DNA from: Macrostomum hystrix
Taxonomy: Eukaryota; Platyhelminthes; Macrostomidae
Length of the DNA stretch: 64,000 nucleotides
Reading direction: 5' to 3'
Assembly: GCA_950097015.1 (NCBI GenBank)
Contig: CATNEN010000039.1
Coordinates: forward strand, 11,130,001 to 11,194,000
Shown here: piece by piece, positions 8,729-19,554 of the stretch
How positions within the stretch are numbered: position 1 is the first letter of the stretch
Layout of the letters: each line of letters opens with the position of its first letter
The notes under the pieces: model-generated
What the model saw: only the letters and a program-made list of their open reading frames with translations
Told to the model about the DNA's origin: nothing
The model's database searches: none
Made by a program: the position numbers and the translations under genes

Positions 8729-11052
8729 ACGGCAGTTCGAACATCATTGATTTATTTTTTGAATAGCTTTAATGACTGCATTGACTGAAAGTTAACTTTT
8801 GTTGGTGTTCATTTGAGGCATTCATCACATAGGTTTCGTCTATGTTCGTTATTCGTCTAGGTTCAATGCCGAATGGCAAACAAACAATGAATTGTAACGC
8901 ATAAAAACTACAAACAATGATCGTCAAATTGCAATACAATCGAAAGGATCGCGCGCAGAATAAAACATGAGTGGAGCCCCCTCTCCTAGCAATTTGTGCA
9001 TATCACTTTAAGACGATCTGAAACCTCAACGAGTGGTCTTCAATACATAACAATGGTGTCGCAACGTCTTAGAGAACTATCGCTCGAGGAACCCGAGCGC
9101 GCCCAAACGTGGCTAATGGCTTTTCGGGAACTGGCTCGTGTGAAGGAGTGGTCCGACGTCGAGGACAAGAAACGTGTCGCGGACAACTTCCTGGCAACCT
9201 GCGGACTCCGCACGCTGGAGAAACTGCAGGACCTCGTTTCGCCCCGGTGCATTGACGAGTTAACGTTTGCTCAAATTGAGGCAGCCATCATCGGCTACTT
9301 GCGCCCAAAGGAAAAACTCACCATCGCCGAACGCACTCGATTCTTCAACGTTCGCCAAGCGGCGGACGAATCCATCTATAACTTCGTTGGCAGGCCCCGG
9401 CACGCCGTCACCGATTGTAAGTTCGATTCTCTCCGCAGCTGCGAGAGCCCATCGGAGGAAATGATACGGATGGCACTCATCGCTGGCCTGCGAAACCCAC
9501 GCGAACAGCAAAGGGTTCTGGAGGCCATGCAGGCCAAGGATCTACCAATCCCCGAGATAATTGATTTGGTTCGCAACATGGAGCAGGCGACAGCGTTCGT
9601 CACCAAATCGACGGGGGTTGCCGCCGGCACCATGGTCGGTTTGGGTGTGCCGCAGACCATGGCAATCCATTCTGACGAGGCCACGTTGCACTACACGAAG
9701 CCGCGGTCGTCGGAGCACCAGCGTGTGTCGCGCCGGCGTCGCCCCCTCGAGGTCTGTACACCATGCCGGCGTCCCTGAGGGTGCCACCGCTGTGCAGGCC
9801 CCGGAAGCTTTACTTTATCTCTCCGATTCCGCATCCATCCACACCATTTACACGGTCACGGAGCCCGTCTTCGTGCTCGACAAGAAACTTCTGATGCAAG
9901 TCGACACTGGGGCAGCCGTGTCCGTGCTGTCGAGTGTTCAGTGGGACGCCTTGGGCGCCCCCAATTGCTGAGATGCTCCAAGCGGTTGGAGGCCTTTGAC
10001 GGCCACGTCATGCAGACACTGGGCAAACTGTCGACGACCGTGGAGCTACGCGGGTGCATCCATCCAGCGGAGCTGACCTTCGTCGCCTCTAACAAGTCCT
10101 ACGGATTACTAGGTCGAGACCTCCTCAGCTCGGATGGCCTCTTCCATACGACTCCGTGTGCGGTGGGCAATCCCATTGCTGTGGATCCGCTACCGGCGAT
10201 CAAAAGCGTTAAGGCTCAAATGGAGCTGGTGGATGGGGCAAGGAACCAGTTCTGCCGCGCTCGACCCGTTGGAGAAGCAAATCAACGCGGAGCTCGATCG
10301 TCTATATCAGCTCGGTGTCATCGAGCCAATTGAGGGACCCGTCAACAACGCGTCACTCGTCGTTTGGGTAAAGAAGAAGGATTGCACGCTGCGGATGTGC
10401 GCTGACTATAGCGTGCACGTGAACGCCAAAATCAAATCGGACTCTTACTTGATTCCCAACGTGGAAAGCATCTTCGCTCGCTTGAAGAACGCATCGAAAT
10501 TCGCCACCGTCGACCTGCGCTCTGCCTACTGGCAAATTGAGCTCGATGATGCCGCAAAGGATCTTTCCGTCATAAACACTTCACGCGGGCTGTTCCGCGT
10601 GAATCGGTTGCAAATGGGGATGAAGAACGCCTTATTTATATTCCAGCGGACTATGGAAGCAATGCTCGGCGACATCAAGGGACTCTTGATTTACCAAGAC
10701 GACATTCTCGTATTTGCGCCCGATCAGGCCACCCTGGAGAAGCGTCTGGGCGCTGTGCGAAAGCGCCTCGCCGAAAAGCATGTTACGATCAACGAGTCTA
10801 AATGCATGTCATTGCGACTCAGTTTCCTTTTTCGGTTTCCGCATCTCGGCTGCCGGCATCCAGCCGGACGATCGCCTGGTAGACAAGATTCGGCATGTCT
10901 GCGCACCCACCAACAAAACAGAATTGGCCAGCTTTCTGGGCCTGATTAACTTTTTTGGACGCCTCATCCCCAATTTCGCTGGGAAGACAGTGCCTCTCAA
11001 TTGACTACGGAAGGCCGACGTTCCGTTTGAATGGTCTGACAAATGTTCTGCT

Positions 11053-11091
11053 GCTTTCGACAACATGAAGCGCGAGCTCGCGCTCACACCA
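11053..11091 (+). repeat. 39 bp direct repeat, copy 1
   Basis: Lies in the RT-thumb part of the decayed gypsy element and includes the palindrome GCGCGAGCTCGCGC. It is identical to 11867-11905. Confidence 0.85.
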
Positions 11092-11866
11092 ATCGTGTAA
11101 CCGAACAGTCTGACAAAAGAATTGACTTTGACCACGGACGCATCGAAAGGTGCCCTCGCCGCCGTAGCTATGCAGGACGGCCACCCCGTCATCTACGTGT
11201 CTCGCACTCTCTCACTTGCCGAATCCAGCTATTCCAACATAGAGCGGGTAGCCCTTGCAATATTCTGGGGCGTCATACGTCTAAGGCATTTTCTTCATTG
11301 CAGGCGATTCACGATCCAAACAGATCACCAGCCTCTGCTGCGGCTATTTGGATCCGGCATCCCACTAAACACGTCAGTTGGAATCGGCCACTGGGTCAAA
11401 TCTCTGATGCAGTTCGACTTCGACATGCGATACATCCCCGGATCCGCCATCCCCCACGTAGATGCACTGCGCCGTCTGCGCTTCGACAACGCGACGACCG
11501 ACACCGAAGACATCTTCGAGGCCATAATCGCAGTTGCGTTCGAAACACCCCAGATCGCCGCCAGGAGGGTTGCCTCCGAGATGGAACTCGATGGTTTCAC
11601 TCGGAAAATCATTACTCGTGTTCGCTCCGGCAATTGCAAGCAGTGCACCCAGGCTGAGTTGCCCTTCATGAACTTTGCCGAGAAGTTAACGCTCGAAAAT
11701 GGTTTTCCTTTCATGCACCGCCGGGTTTACATCCCAACCCGCCTACGCCGGGCTGCTTTCAACGCGATTCACGACACGCACTCTGGCGTACATGCCTCGT
11801 ACAATCTGTTATCCGCATCCTGCTGGTGGCCGGGAATACAGCAAGATGTCGATCATTTTGTCCGTC

Positions 11867-11905
11867 GCTTTCGACAACATGAAGCGCGAGCTCGCGCTCA
11901 CACCA
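11867..11905 (+). repeat. 39 bp direct repeat, copy 2, at the element's broken end
   Basis: Identical to 11053-11091 but placed after the integrase zinc-finger start, where it does not belong. It marks the junction at which integrase sequence is replaced by the minisatellite. Confidence 0.85.
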
Positions 11906-11917
11906 AGAGCACCGAGC

Positions 11918-12390
11918 TCTGTTCTGAGGGGACATTGGTTCTCTGCTTCTGAGGGAATATCGGTTCTCTGCTGTTTGGGGGACATTGATTATTTGCTGTT
12001 TGGGGGACACTGGTTCTTTACTGCCGGGGGGACATTAGTTATTTGCTGCCGGAGGATGGCATTGGTTATTTGCTGCCGGGGGATGGCATTGGTTATTTGC
12101 TGCCGGGGGATGGCATAGGTTATTTACTGCCGGGGGATGGCATTGGTTATTTGCTGCCGGGGGATGGCATTGGTTATTTACTGCCGGGGGATGGCATAGG
12201 TTATTTACTGCCGGGGGATGGCATTGGTTATTTACTGCCGGGGGATGGCATTGGTTATTTGCTGCCGGGGGATGGCATTGGTTATTTGCTGCCGGGGGAT
12301 GGCATAGGTTATTTACTGCCGAGGGATGGCATTGGTTATTTGCTGCCGGGGGATGGCATTGGTTATTTGCTGCCGGGGGATGGCATTCAG
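11918..12390 (+). repeat. 27 bp minisatellite (left arm)
   Basis: Begins with diverged units of the GGGGGACATTGGTTATTTGC type and becomes about 13 near-identical 27 bp units from 12043. As 27 is a multiple of three, one frame reads GYLLPGDGI over and over for 120 codons; that is periodicity, not a protein. Related diverged units recur at 32326-32455 and 36345-36470. Confidence 0.9.
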
Positions 12391-12590
12391 ACTAACTATT
12401 TATAAATTCAGTGAGAATTATAATTCTTGTTGAATCGCAATCACGTATATTCGCAATCAGGGAAAATCATACTGACGAAATGAGTTTTTGATTCTTTTAC
12501 TTTCAGGTGTGTTTTGTTCTTCTGCAATACACAAGATTTTTTGTCTGAACAGTAGTGCCCCCAAGGGGGGCTAAGTGTGCTAGTTTCACG
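12391..12590 (+). repeat. Dispersed repeat tail, copy A
   Basis: About 195 bp with a GAATTATAATTC palindrome near the start and a hairpin GCCCCCAAGGGGGGC near the end. Homologous copies are at 19162-19371 (minus), 25329-25528 (minus) and 32577-32768 (plus). In three of four cases it directly follows 27 bp-type units, suggesting one repeat family with an internal minisatellite. Confidence 0.75.
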
Positions 12591-12770
12591 TTTATAAATC
12601 AAAACCTTTTCTTTAAATTTTAATGCATCTTTTCAAACGTTTATTACTTTGCAAATGTTTCTGCTCTTCTATTGCAAAGTTGTGAGAAATAGAAGACAAG
12701 ACGTAAAGTAGCCTAGCGCACTTAAATCCTTGCTAATTTTATGCTCGTATGTCAATGCATAGTACCCAGT

Positions 12771-12923
12771 TTATCCTTGGCTGCTGTCGCAAATACTCCA
12801 GAGGCAGCTCTCAGGACCAATGCACCATGATTTATTCCAGCAAAGACATTCAGGTGCACAAGGTGCGGCGAGCACGGTAGCCATCACTGAAAGAAGGCTG
12901 AGAAGCAGAATTAGCAGTTGCAT
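12771..12923 (-). CDS. Small secreted six-cysteine peptide (left arm copy)
   Basis: A 50-codon minus-strand ORF missed by a 60-codon cut-off. Residues 1-20 form a clear signal peptide (MQLLILLLSLLSVMATVLAA). The mature part, about 30 residues, has six cysteines spaced C-x3-C-x-C-x5-C-x5-C-x4-C and several Trp, with no dibasic processing site. Three disulfides would suit a secreted signalling, defence or venom-type peptide; I recognise no family. A TATA-like AATAAAAG (13000-12993) lies 70 bp upstream of the ATG, and AATAAA is found downstream on the same strand near 12640. It is head to head with the 7TM receptor gene. Identical in protein to the copy at 24996; the spacer copy at 18829 differs by one residue and one codon at the end. 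Confidence 0.7.
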   Translation of the reverse strand: MQLLILLLSLLSVMATVLAAPCAPECLCWNKSWCIGPESCLWSICDSSQG

Positions 12924-13767
12924 ATTTCCGATTGTCCTGGATCTTTCGGTCGAGGTCGAAGCTGATTTGTAAAGATGTGATTCTTTTTACAGCTTTTATT
13001 GTCTGCAAAGCTCATAAATCAGGAACCAGGGCGTCACGCGTACCATTTAAGCAATGCGATTCCTATATTAGAGCACTAAATTAAATTCAAAAAGTACTCA
13101 GTTTTCCTTCTCCAATGCGAAAACTTGCAAGGACTTTCAGGATTTGTCCAGAACTGCAGGAGTATTCAAGATCCAGATTGGCAGTAAACATCGTGTAGAG
13201 TGCAACACCAGGAAAGTATAGTCGTTCCAGTCCGACAACTGGAAACAAAACTATGAGTAAATGATTACTGCTCCTAAAACAACAACCTGTGCTTGAAAAA
13301 CTGGCGATTCAAGCGATTGCTACCAAGGCGTGGCTAAGCACAAGACAGAAATAATGACTCGGAAATCAATCAGACCGCTGGTCACAGAGATTTTAGACGC
13401 AATCGAGCGCAACCAACCAGGGCGTGGCACAAGTTAATTAAATTCAGTAGAAACTATCTCGAGCTCTGAATTTTTGCCTACCTGTATTATCTTTGTAAAA
13501 AAAATCCCGTATCGATTTGCTTGCCTGAACCAAACGCCTGCTCGAAATAGAATCGAAAACGAGGCGTTGACAAGCTCGCCCTTACTTGTGACATGCAAAA
13601 TGTAAATGCGTTATCAATGCAGATTTCTTTCGGTTTCTGGTCAATTATTGAAAAAATATTGGCAACTACAATGGAGCTCCATACCCAGGCCCTTAATATT
13701 TGACACGCTTCTCTGCAGAAACGCAGCCAAAGCTAACTGTTCATAGGCATTAATTGTGCGTCACTCG

Positions 13768-13775
13768 TATATATA
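13768..13775 (+). promoter_or_regulatory. TATA box of the 7TM receptor gene (left arm)
   Basis: TATATATA with an initiator-like TCAGT about 30 bp downstream at 13805-13809. A 5' UTR exon then ends at a GTAAGT donor at 13839. Confidence 0.7.
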
Positions 13776-13965
13776 CACTGGCTATTTCTACCGTTCTACT
13801 CAGCTCAGTACTGCACATTCTTCTAAACTTGACTGCAGGTAAGTGCGCGTAATCACTGCTAAAGTCCATCTGCGTATTTCTGCCTGTTTTTTATGTTTAT
13901 ACTGCGGTTCCTGTCATAGAACTAAGATATAGTTAATGCAATTTGCAGGTACATTATTTGACGTA

Positions 13966-15192
13966 ATGGATTTTTTTCGAGCTTTTGAAGAAGCTACAAA
14001 TCGAGACAGGGCGGTGGGACTATTTTTCCTAGTATTTTACTCTGCGAACAATTTTATGACAATCCTGTCTCTGGTCTACCTGCTGGTGAAGAAGCCCTAC
14101 AGCAAGAAAGTTCTTAATTGGATGCTGCTGGTGTGCTTTGCCGACTCCATCTGCTGCATCAATTGGGTCTACGATCTTTTCCAGTCACGCAGCGGTTCAA
14201 TGCCGCAGCAGAAGGAAATCAGCGCGTTTTTAAATATTTTCAATTACGAGTCGGGCAGCCCATTGCACTACAGCTTGATGCAATTCAAGTGCAAGTTTAC
14301 CTTTGGAATAATATATTTTCCAGTATTCTTTTCCACCATCAGCCTGGCATTCTCGTGTGTATGCAGGTGGTTCACAGTGGCTTTCCCGTTGAAGGCAAAG
14401 TCTGTGCTGACCAACAAAAGAAACAACGCATTGATTCTGATCGCCTTCCTGTTGTCGTTTGTTCTAACCATTGCCGATGCGTACAGCTACCATCTTGTTT
14501 CAGATAGAGTCCTGATAAATGGAACCAATGGAGTTATCGCCCTTTGCTGCAAGGCGTTTTCATTAGAAGGATGTGTACCTGACGGCAACGCTCCTGTCTG
14601 GATGTGGGACATTCTGCGATTCGTGAAGCCCGTCACAATGTTCACTGTGTACTTCACCTGCCTGCTGACCTCTGTCGGACTGGCTCTGAACCTGTTCCGG
14701 GCTCGAAAGAACAGGAATGAAATGACAGGAACAGCCAGTCAGGCGGGCAGCTCAAAGAAGACTGGAGAGCTGAGAATCACCGCCATTCTGGCTGCCATGA
14801 GCTGCATGCAGTTCCTTCTTGGCGTACCTGGAGAAATTCTAAAACTCGGAGTATATAAGCCCAAAATTAACATTCTCGACACGGCTTCAATAGTTACTTT
14901 TTTTAATGGTGAGCCAGTGTAGGGCTATAAATACTTATTCTTCTAACTCTTCTGGTATATATTGTTCTAGCATTCAATCTAGAGTCTGAAAATTTCTTTT
15001 GAAACCCAAATTTCAGCCTTCATAATTAACAATACGTTTTGGGACCTTACAAAGGCAAACGCACTGCTGAACTGGATATTCCACACCGGATCTCATAAAG
15101 TTTTCTACACATTCTACCTTCCATGTCTGGCCAGAGCTAACCCGGCTGCTGTACCGGTGACTCAAAGCGTCTCCATGACAACGGTTAAATAA
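13966..15192 (+). CDS. Seven-transmembrane receptor, rhodopsin-like (left arm copy)
   Basis: Coding exons 13966-14908 and 15017-15192 join in phase to 372 residues. A 5' UTR exon ends at 13838; the acceptor TTGCAG ends at 13948, so the ATG at 13936 lies in the intron and MDFFRAFEE at 13966 is the real start. Intron 2 is 108 bp (GTGAGC to TTTCAG). Seven hydrophobic segments are visible: TM1 about residues 17-40, TM2 50-70, TM3 after the conserved Cys of FKCKFTFG, ending in CRWFTVAFP in place of DRY, TM4 after RNNAL, TM5 after FVKPV, TM6 at ELRITAILAAMS, TM7 encoded by exon 2 (ALLNWIFHTGSHKVFYTFYLP). The partner Cys pair of loop 2 is ALCCKAF. This looks like a peptide-type class A receptor of the diverged kind common in flatworms. 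Its ligand is unknown. The mirror copy at 22727-23953 differs by Val to Ile in TM1. Confidence 0.85.
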
Positions 15193-15627
15193 TTGCGAAA
15201 GCTCCCAGTGCAACTTTCAATAACAGTGAAATGGAAATGTTGATTATCAAACTAGACCGCTTATCCCCATCTAATTATAGTGCAATAGAAATAATTGAAT
15301 TATTAGTTCCCTGTGGATATTCGGACTAAATCATGCAACTTTAGTCGGATTGTTGGAATTAAGCGGACTTTTCCTGATGTGACCTGACTTCGCTTGTTTC
15401 TGTTTTTATGTTTTTGAAGACTTTATGTTTTGCGTCGATATTATATTTTTCAGAATTGGAATGTTTGTGTACATGTAACGCTAGTTTTTGCACTCTTTCT
15501 AACCCTGATAGGCTGGTCGTCCCTGGCCCCCTCCCCCTCTCTCTCTGCCCCACCCCAATCAGCTTTATAAGCAACATGCATCGTTTTTATTAAAGTTTTG
15601 AAGCGTATGCTTCTGTCTGAACAAGAT

Positions 15628-15633
15628 AATAAA
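15628..15633 (+). terminator. Polyadenylation signal of the receptor gene (left arm)
   Basis: AATAAA about 440 bp after the receptor stop codon. The 3' UTR between has no other coding signal. Confidence 0.45.
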
Positions 15634-15782
15634 TTGAGTTGACGGCAATTTCATGACAGCCAACAAACGACAAATCAGAGTTGACATGTCTTGACACTCC
15701 TATCTTGTGCATGCTTGTCTTGAGAGTCCGAGGCAACAGTTTTTTCTTAGAAACTAAATAATACATTTTAGCCCTCTCCGGG

Positions 15783-16275
15783 TTGCGAAATCTGAATTTT
15801 GGGATCTATATAATCCCGTGGTGCAGTGCCCGTGGGGCGGCAGCAGCGTTCCTGCGTGCAATCGCCTCGAGCTTCCGCAGCCTTCTCACATCGGACCCGA
15901 GGCGCTGGTTCCAACAGCTTCGCTTGGTGGCCGAGGACACCCTCCGCAGGCCGGCCACGGCGCTCGTAATTTTCACTGACGGCTCTGCAGGCGGCGGCGT
16001 TAGCAATAGTGAAGCAGCCTACGTTGTCACCCAAGTCGACCTTGGCGACCCAGTGGTTTTGGAAGTCCTCTAAAGTAAAGTTGCGGCGACGACCTGTAGT
16101 GTAGATGGGCGGCCCGTCAACGGCCCTATCCTCATCTGCACCGACAGCCGGGCGCTCTTACCTGCCCTGTCCAACGTCAGGCCGTCCTGCGGCCTTCCCG
16201 AGATACCTGCCGGCCTGGTGATCGGGCTGCAGTGGGTTCGCGCTCGAAGATGAGGTGAGATGAGATGAGATGAGA
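15783..16275 (+). pseudogene. Non-LTR retrotransposon RNase H fragment (left arm)
   Basis: The plus frame from 15783 has IFTDGSAGGG and, after an in-frame TAA at 16071-16073, ICTDSRALLPAL and GLQWV, the TDGS and TDS motifs of RNase H domains at the end of some non-LTR elements. The upstream RT is missing, as expected of a 5'-truncated copy. It ends in a short GAGAT repeat tail near 16245-16275. Confidence 0.7.
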
Positions 16276-16606
16276 AGATCCCTCCGTTTTCCCGGAGCAT
16301 CTCACGGTATCAGATCACTGACTGATATTTAGGTGCAGGTAGAAAGCAACATTGTTGCCCACTGACATTGTAATTCTGCTGAAACCAACTCCAGCAACAC
16401 TTTGCTTCATTGATGGTGACGAAATTCCGACTGCAATGTGTTAGCACAAAGTCCGCGATGAGCGAACTCAACTTACCTGACCTTGAAATCAGCTGAACTC
16501 AACGCATTCACTTTGAGGATAGTGATTCTTCAAGCCAGCATTATTTGTAAGCACATTACTTAAGCACATGAATTTTAGCACCTCTGCCTGTACTAATAGG
16601 TTCTTG

Positions 16607-17996
16607 ATAAAATGCTTAGATATTATTGTTAAACTGCTTAGATATTATTGTTAAACTGCTTAGATATTATTGTTAAACTGCTTAGATATTATTGTTAAAC
16701 TGCTTAGATGTTATTGTTAAACTGCTTAGATGTTATTGTTAAACTGCTTAGATGTTATTGTTAAACTGCTTAGATGTTATTGTTAAACTGCTTAGATGTT
16801 ATTGTTAAACTGTTTAGATGTTATTGTTAAACTGCTTAGATATTATTGTAAACTGCTTAGATGTTATTGTTAAACTGTTTAGATGTTATTGTTAAACTGC
16901 TTAGATGTTATTGTTAAACTGTTTAGATGTTATTGTTAAACTGCTTAGATATTATTGTAAACTGCTTAGATGTTATTGTTAAACTGCTTAGATATTATTG
17001 TTAAACTGCTTAGATGTTATTGTTAAACTGTTTAGATGTTATTGTTAAACTGCTTAGATGTTATTGTTAAACTGCTTAGATATTATTGTTAAACTGCTTA
17101 GATGTTATTGTTAAACTGTTTAGATGTTATTGTTAAACTGCTTAGATGTTATTGTTAAACTGCTTAGATATTATTGTAAACTGCTTAGATATTATTGTTA
17201 AACTGTTTAGATGTTATTGTTAAACTGCTTAGATGTTATTGTTAAACTGTTTAGATGTTATTGTTAAACTGCTTAGATGTTATTGTTAAACTGCTTAGAT
17301 GTTATTGTTAAACTGTTTAGATGTTATTGTTAAACTGCTTAGATGTTATTGTTAAACTGCTTAGATATTATTGTTAAACTGCTTAGATGTTATTGTTAAA
17401 CTGTTTAGATGTTATTGTAAACTGTTTAGATATTATTGTTAAACTGCTTAGATGTTATTGTTAAACTGTTTAGATGTTATTGTAAACTGCTTAGATGTTA
17501 TTGTTAAACTGCTTAGATGTTATTGTTAAACTGCTTAGATGTTATTGTTAAACTGTTTAGATGTTATTGTTAAACTGCTTAGATGTTATTGTTAAACTGT
17601 TTAGATGTTATTGTTTAACTGCTTAGATGTTATTGTTAAACTGTTTAGATGTTATTGTAAACTGCTTAGATGTTATTGTTAAACTGCTTAGATGTTATTG
17701 TTAAACTGTTTAGATGTTATTGTTAAACTGCTTAGATATTATTGTTAAACTGCTTAGATGTTATTGTTAAACTGCTTAGATATTATTGTTAAACTGCTTA
17801 GATGTTATTGTTAAACTGTTTAGATGTTATTGTAAACTGTTTAGATATTATTGTTAAACTGCTTAGATGTTATTGTTAAACTGTTTAGATGTTATTGTAA
17901 ACTGTTTAGATGTTATTGTTAAACTGCTTAGATATTATTGTAAACTGCTTAGATATTATTGTAAACTGCTTAGATATTATTGTAAACTGCTAAGAG
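16607..17996 (+). repeat. 22 bp minisatellite (left arm)
   Basis: About 63 units of GCTTAGATGTTATTGTTAAACT and 21 bp variants. The mirror array at 20490-21306 has only about 37 units, accounting for the 567 bp length difference between arms. Confidence 0.95.
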
Positions 17997-18354
17997 TTTG
18001 TCGAGTTTTCGGGTGTTCTGACGCCGCAGATTTTTGACGAAGTATGATCAGGCTCCGTGTTTTCCCGCAGTCTTTCAATCAAAATCTTGCGATTTCTGTT
18101 TTTTTAGCACAGGTGAGCCGCAGCTAAACGGACGGCAGGGCTTAAAAAGGCCACCTGCCCACCAGAACAGAGTGGGGAGGGGACAGACAGCGAGTGATGA
18201 GCAGCGAGTAAGGCCCCGAGAGGCACAAGGTCTCAGGCATTAACGTACACTATCGAACGCATGCACACATGCGCCAATAGTGGAGACCGAATAGTAATAC
18301 GAAAACACACTAGTAAAAGCTAACTTGACTGTCCATTTATCTACGATTGCGTAT
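17997..18354 (+). other. Inner arm sequence without recognised gene
   Basis: Single-copy sequence inside the array, repeated only at 20132-20489. It has a 69-codon ORF of no recognisable kind. It may be remnant LTR or element sequence; nothing firmer can be said. Confidence 0.4.
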
Positions 18355-18828
18355 TTTAGCTCGTATGTTGCCTGTTGTGTATGCGCTACTTTACTGTAGA
18401 AAAAAGTCAACAGGGACAGTTAAGTGTTCGGAAAAGACCGTGCGAGTAAGGTTTTTTAAGCACAGGTTGTTGCTTTAGGAGCAGTAATCAATTACTCATA
18501 GTTTTGTTTCCAGTTGTCGGACTGGAACGACTATACTTTCCTGGTGTTGCACTCTACACGATGTTTACTGCCAATCTGGATCTTGAATACTCCTGCAGTT
18601 CTGGACAAATCCTGAAAGTCCTTGCAAGTTTTCGCATTGGAGGAGGAAAACTGAGTACTTTTTGAATTTAATTTAGTGCTCTAATATAGGAATCGCATTG
18701 CTTAAATGGTACACGTGACGCCCTGGTTCCTGATTTATGAGCTTTGCAGATAATAAAAGCTGTGAAAAGAATCACATCTTTACAAATCAGCTTCGACCTC
18801 GACCGAAAGATCCAGGACAATCGGAAAT

Positions 18829-18978
18829 ATGCAACTGCTAATTCTGCTTCTCAGCCTTCTTTCAGTGATGGCTACCGTGCTCGCCGCACCTTGTGCACCT
18901 GAATGTCTTTGCTGGAATAAATCATGGTGCGTTGGTCCTGAGAGCTGCCTCTGGAGCATTTGCGACAGCAGCCAATGA
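18829..18978 (+). CDS. Small secreted six-cysteine peptide (spacer copy)
   Basis: A 49-codon ORF with the same signal peptide and six-cysteine pattern as the arm copies. It differs by Val for Ile after the fourth Cys (SWCVGP) and ends one codon earlier because GGA is read as TGA. The upstream TATA-like element and the downstream AATAAA near 19107 are kept. Two changes in a peptide of this size, with all cysteines kept, mildly suggest constraint. No receptor gene accompanies this copy. Confidence 0.7.
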   Translation: MQLLILLLSLLSVMATVLAAPCAPECLCWNKSWCVGPESCLWSICDSSQ

Positions 18979-19161
18979 TAAACTGGGTACTATGCATTGA
19001 CATACGAGCATAAAATTAGCAAGGATTTAAGTGCGCTAGGCTACTTTACGTCTTGTCTTCTATTTCTCACAACTTTGCAATAGAAGAGCAGAAACATTTG
19101 CAAAGTAATAAACGTTTGAAAAGATGCATTAAAATTTAAAGAAAAGGTTTTGATTTATAAA

Positions 19162-19371
19162 CGTGAAACTAGCACACTTAGCCCCCCTTGGGGGCACTAC
19201 TGTTCAGACAAAAAAACTTGTGTATTGCAGAAGAACAAAACACACCTGAAAGTAAAAGAATCAAAAACTCATTTCGTCAGTATGATTTTCCCTGATTGCG
19301 AATATACGTGATTGCGATTCAACAAGAATTATAATTCTCACTGAATTTATAAATAGTTAGTCTGAACTTGA
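19162..19371 (-). repeat. Dispersed repeat tail, copy B
   Basis: Reverse complement of the 12391-12590 repeat, with the same hairpin GCCCCCCTTGGGGGC. Here it is not followed by 27 bp units but by the gypsy RNase H fragment. Confidence 0.75.
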
Positions 19372-19554
19372 ATACAGTCATATGAGATCCTTTTTTTGGC
19401 TTGTTCAGTGTTCACTTCTCCCTCAGCTAGCCAAGGTTGCCGAGCCTCTGCGGTGCCTGACAAAGGACACTGCATGGAGCTGAACTGACGTCGAGGAGAC
19501 CGCATCCGGATCACGGATGCTGAAGCCCTCAGTTTTTTTATCAGAAGCTGCAAA

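Larger units (their letters stand above)
8996..11952 (+). pseudogene. Second Ty3/gypsy element, decayed gag-pol (left arm)
   Basis: Fragments in shifting plus frames make up one gag-pol. Gag lies at 9053-9778 (LSLEEPERAQTWLMAFREL at its start). The protease core VDTGAAVSVL is near 9900. RT spans about 10330-10800 with FATVDLRSAYW and the YQDD box, the thumb at 10830-11000, RNase H at 11122-11480 (TTDASKGALAAVA), and the start of the integrase zinc finger at 11765-11870 (HDTHSGVHASYNLL). At least four frame changes break it. The integrase core is missing: the sequence jumps back into a 39 bp copy of RT-thumb DNA and then a minisatellite. No LTRs were found. Differences in every motif show it is a different family from the element at 1.5-7.2 kb. 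Confidence 0.85.
6440..18354 (+). repeat. Left arm of the large inverted repeat
   Basis: Every feature here recurs in reverse complement at 20132-31479. Up to the 22 bp array paired coordinates sum to 37919; inside it they sum to 38486. The inner end matches up to the GATTGCGTA at about 18354. Differences seen by eye are a few single bases plus array length. The outer end as seen in this window coincides with the LTR inner edge. Confidence 0.95.

Noticed and set aside
12043-12405. 120-codon ORF of GYLLPGDGI repeats (and its mirror at 25514-25876)
   Set aside because: A 27 bp minisatellite read in frame. Units are of the same family as non-coding diverged units elsewhere in the window.
13936-13965. 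Upstream ATG of the receptor frame as the start codon
   Set aside because: It lies before a good acceptor (TTGCAG at 13943-13948) that pairs with the GTAAGT donor at 13839, so it is intronic. The next in-frame ATG at 13966 is preferred.
16607-17996. CRISPR-like array
   Set aside because: The units are contiguous without unique spacers, in an animal genome; it is a minisatellite.
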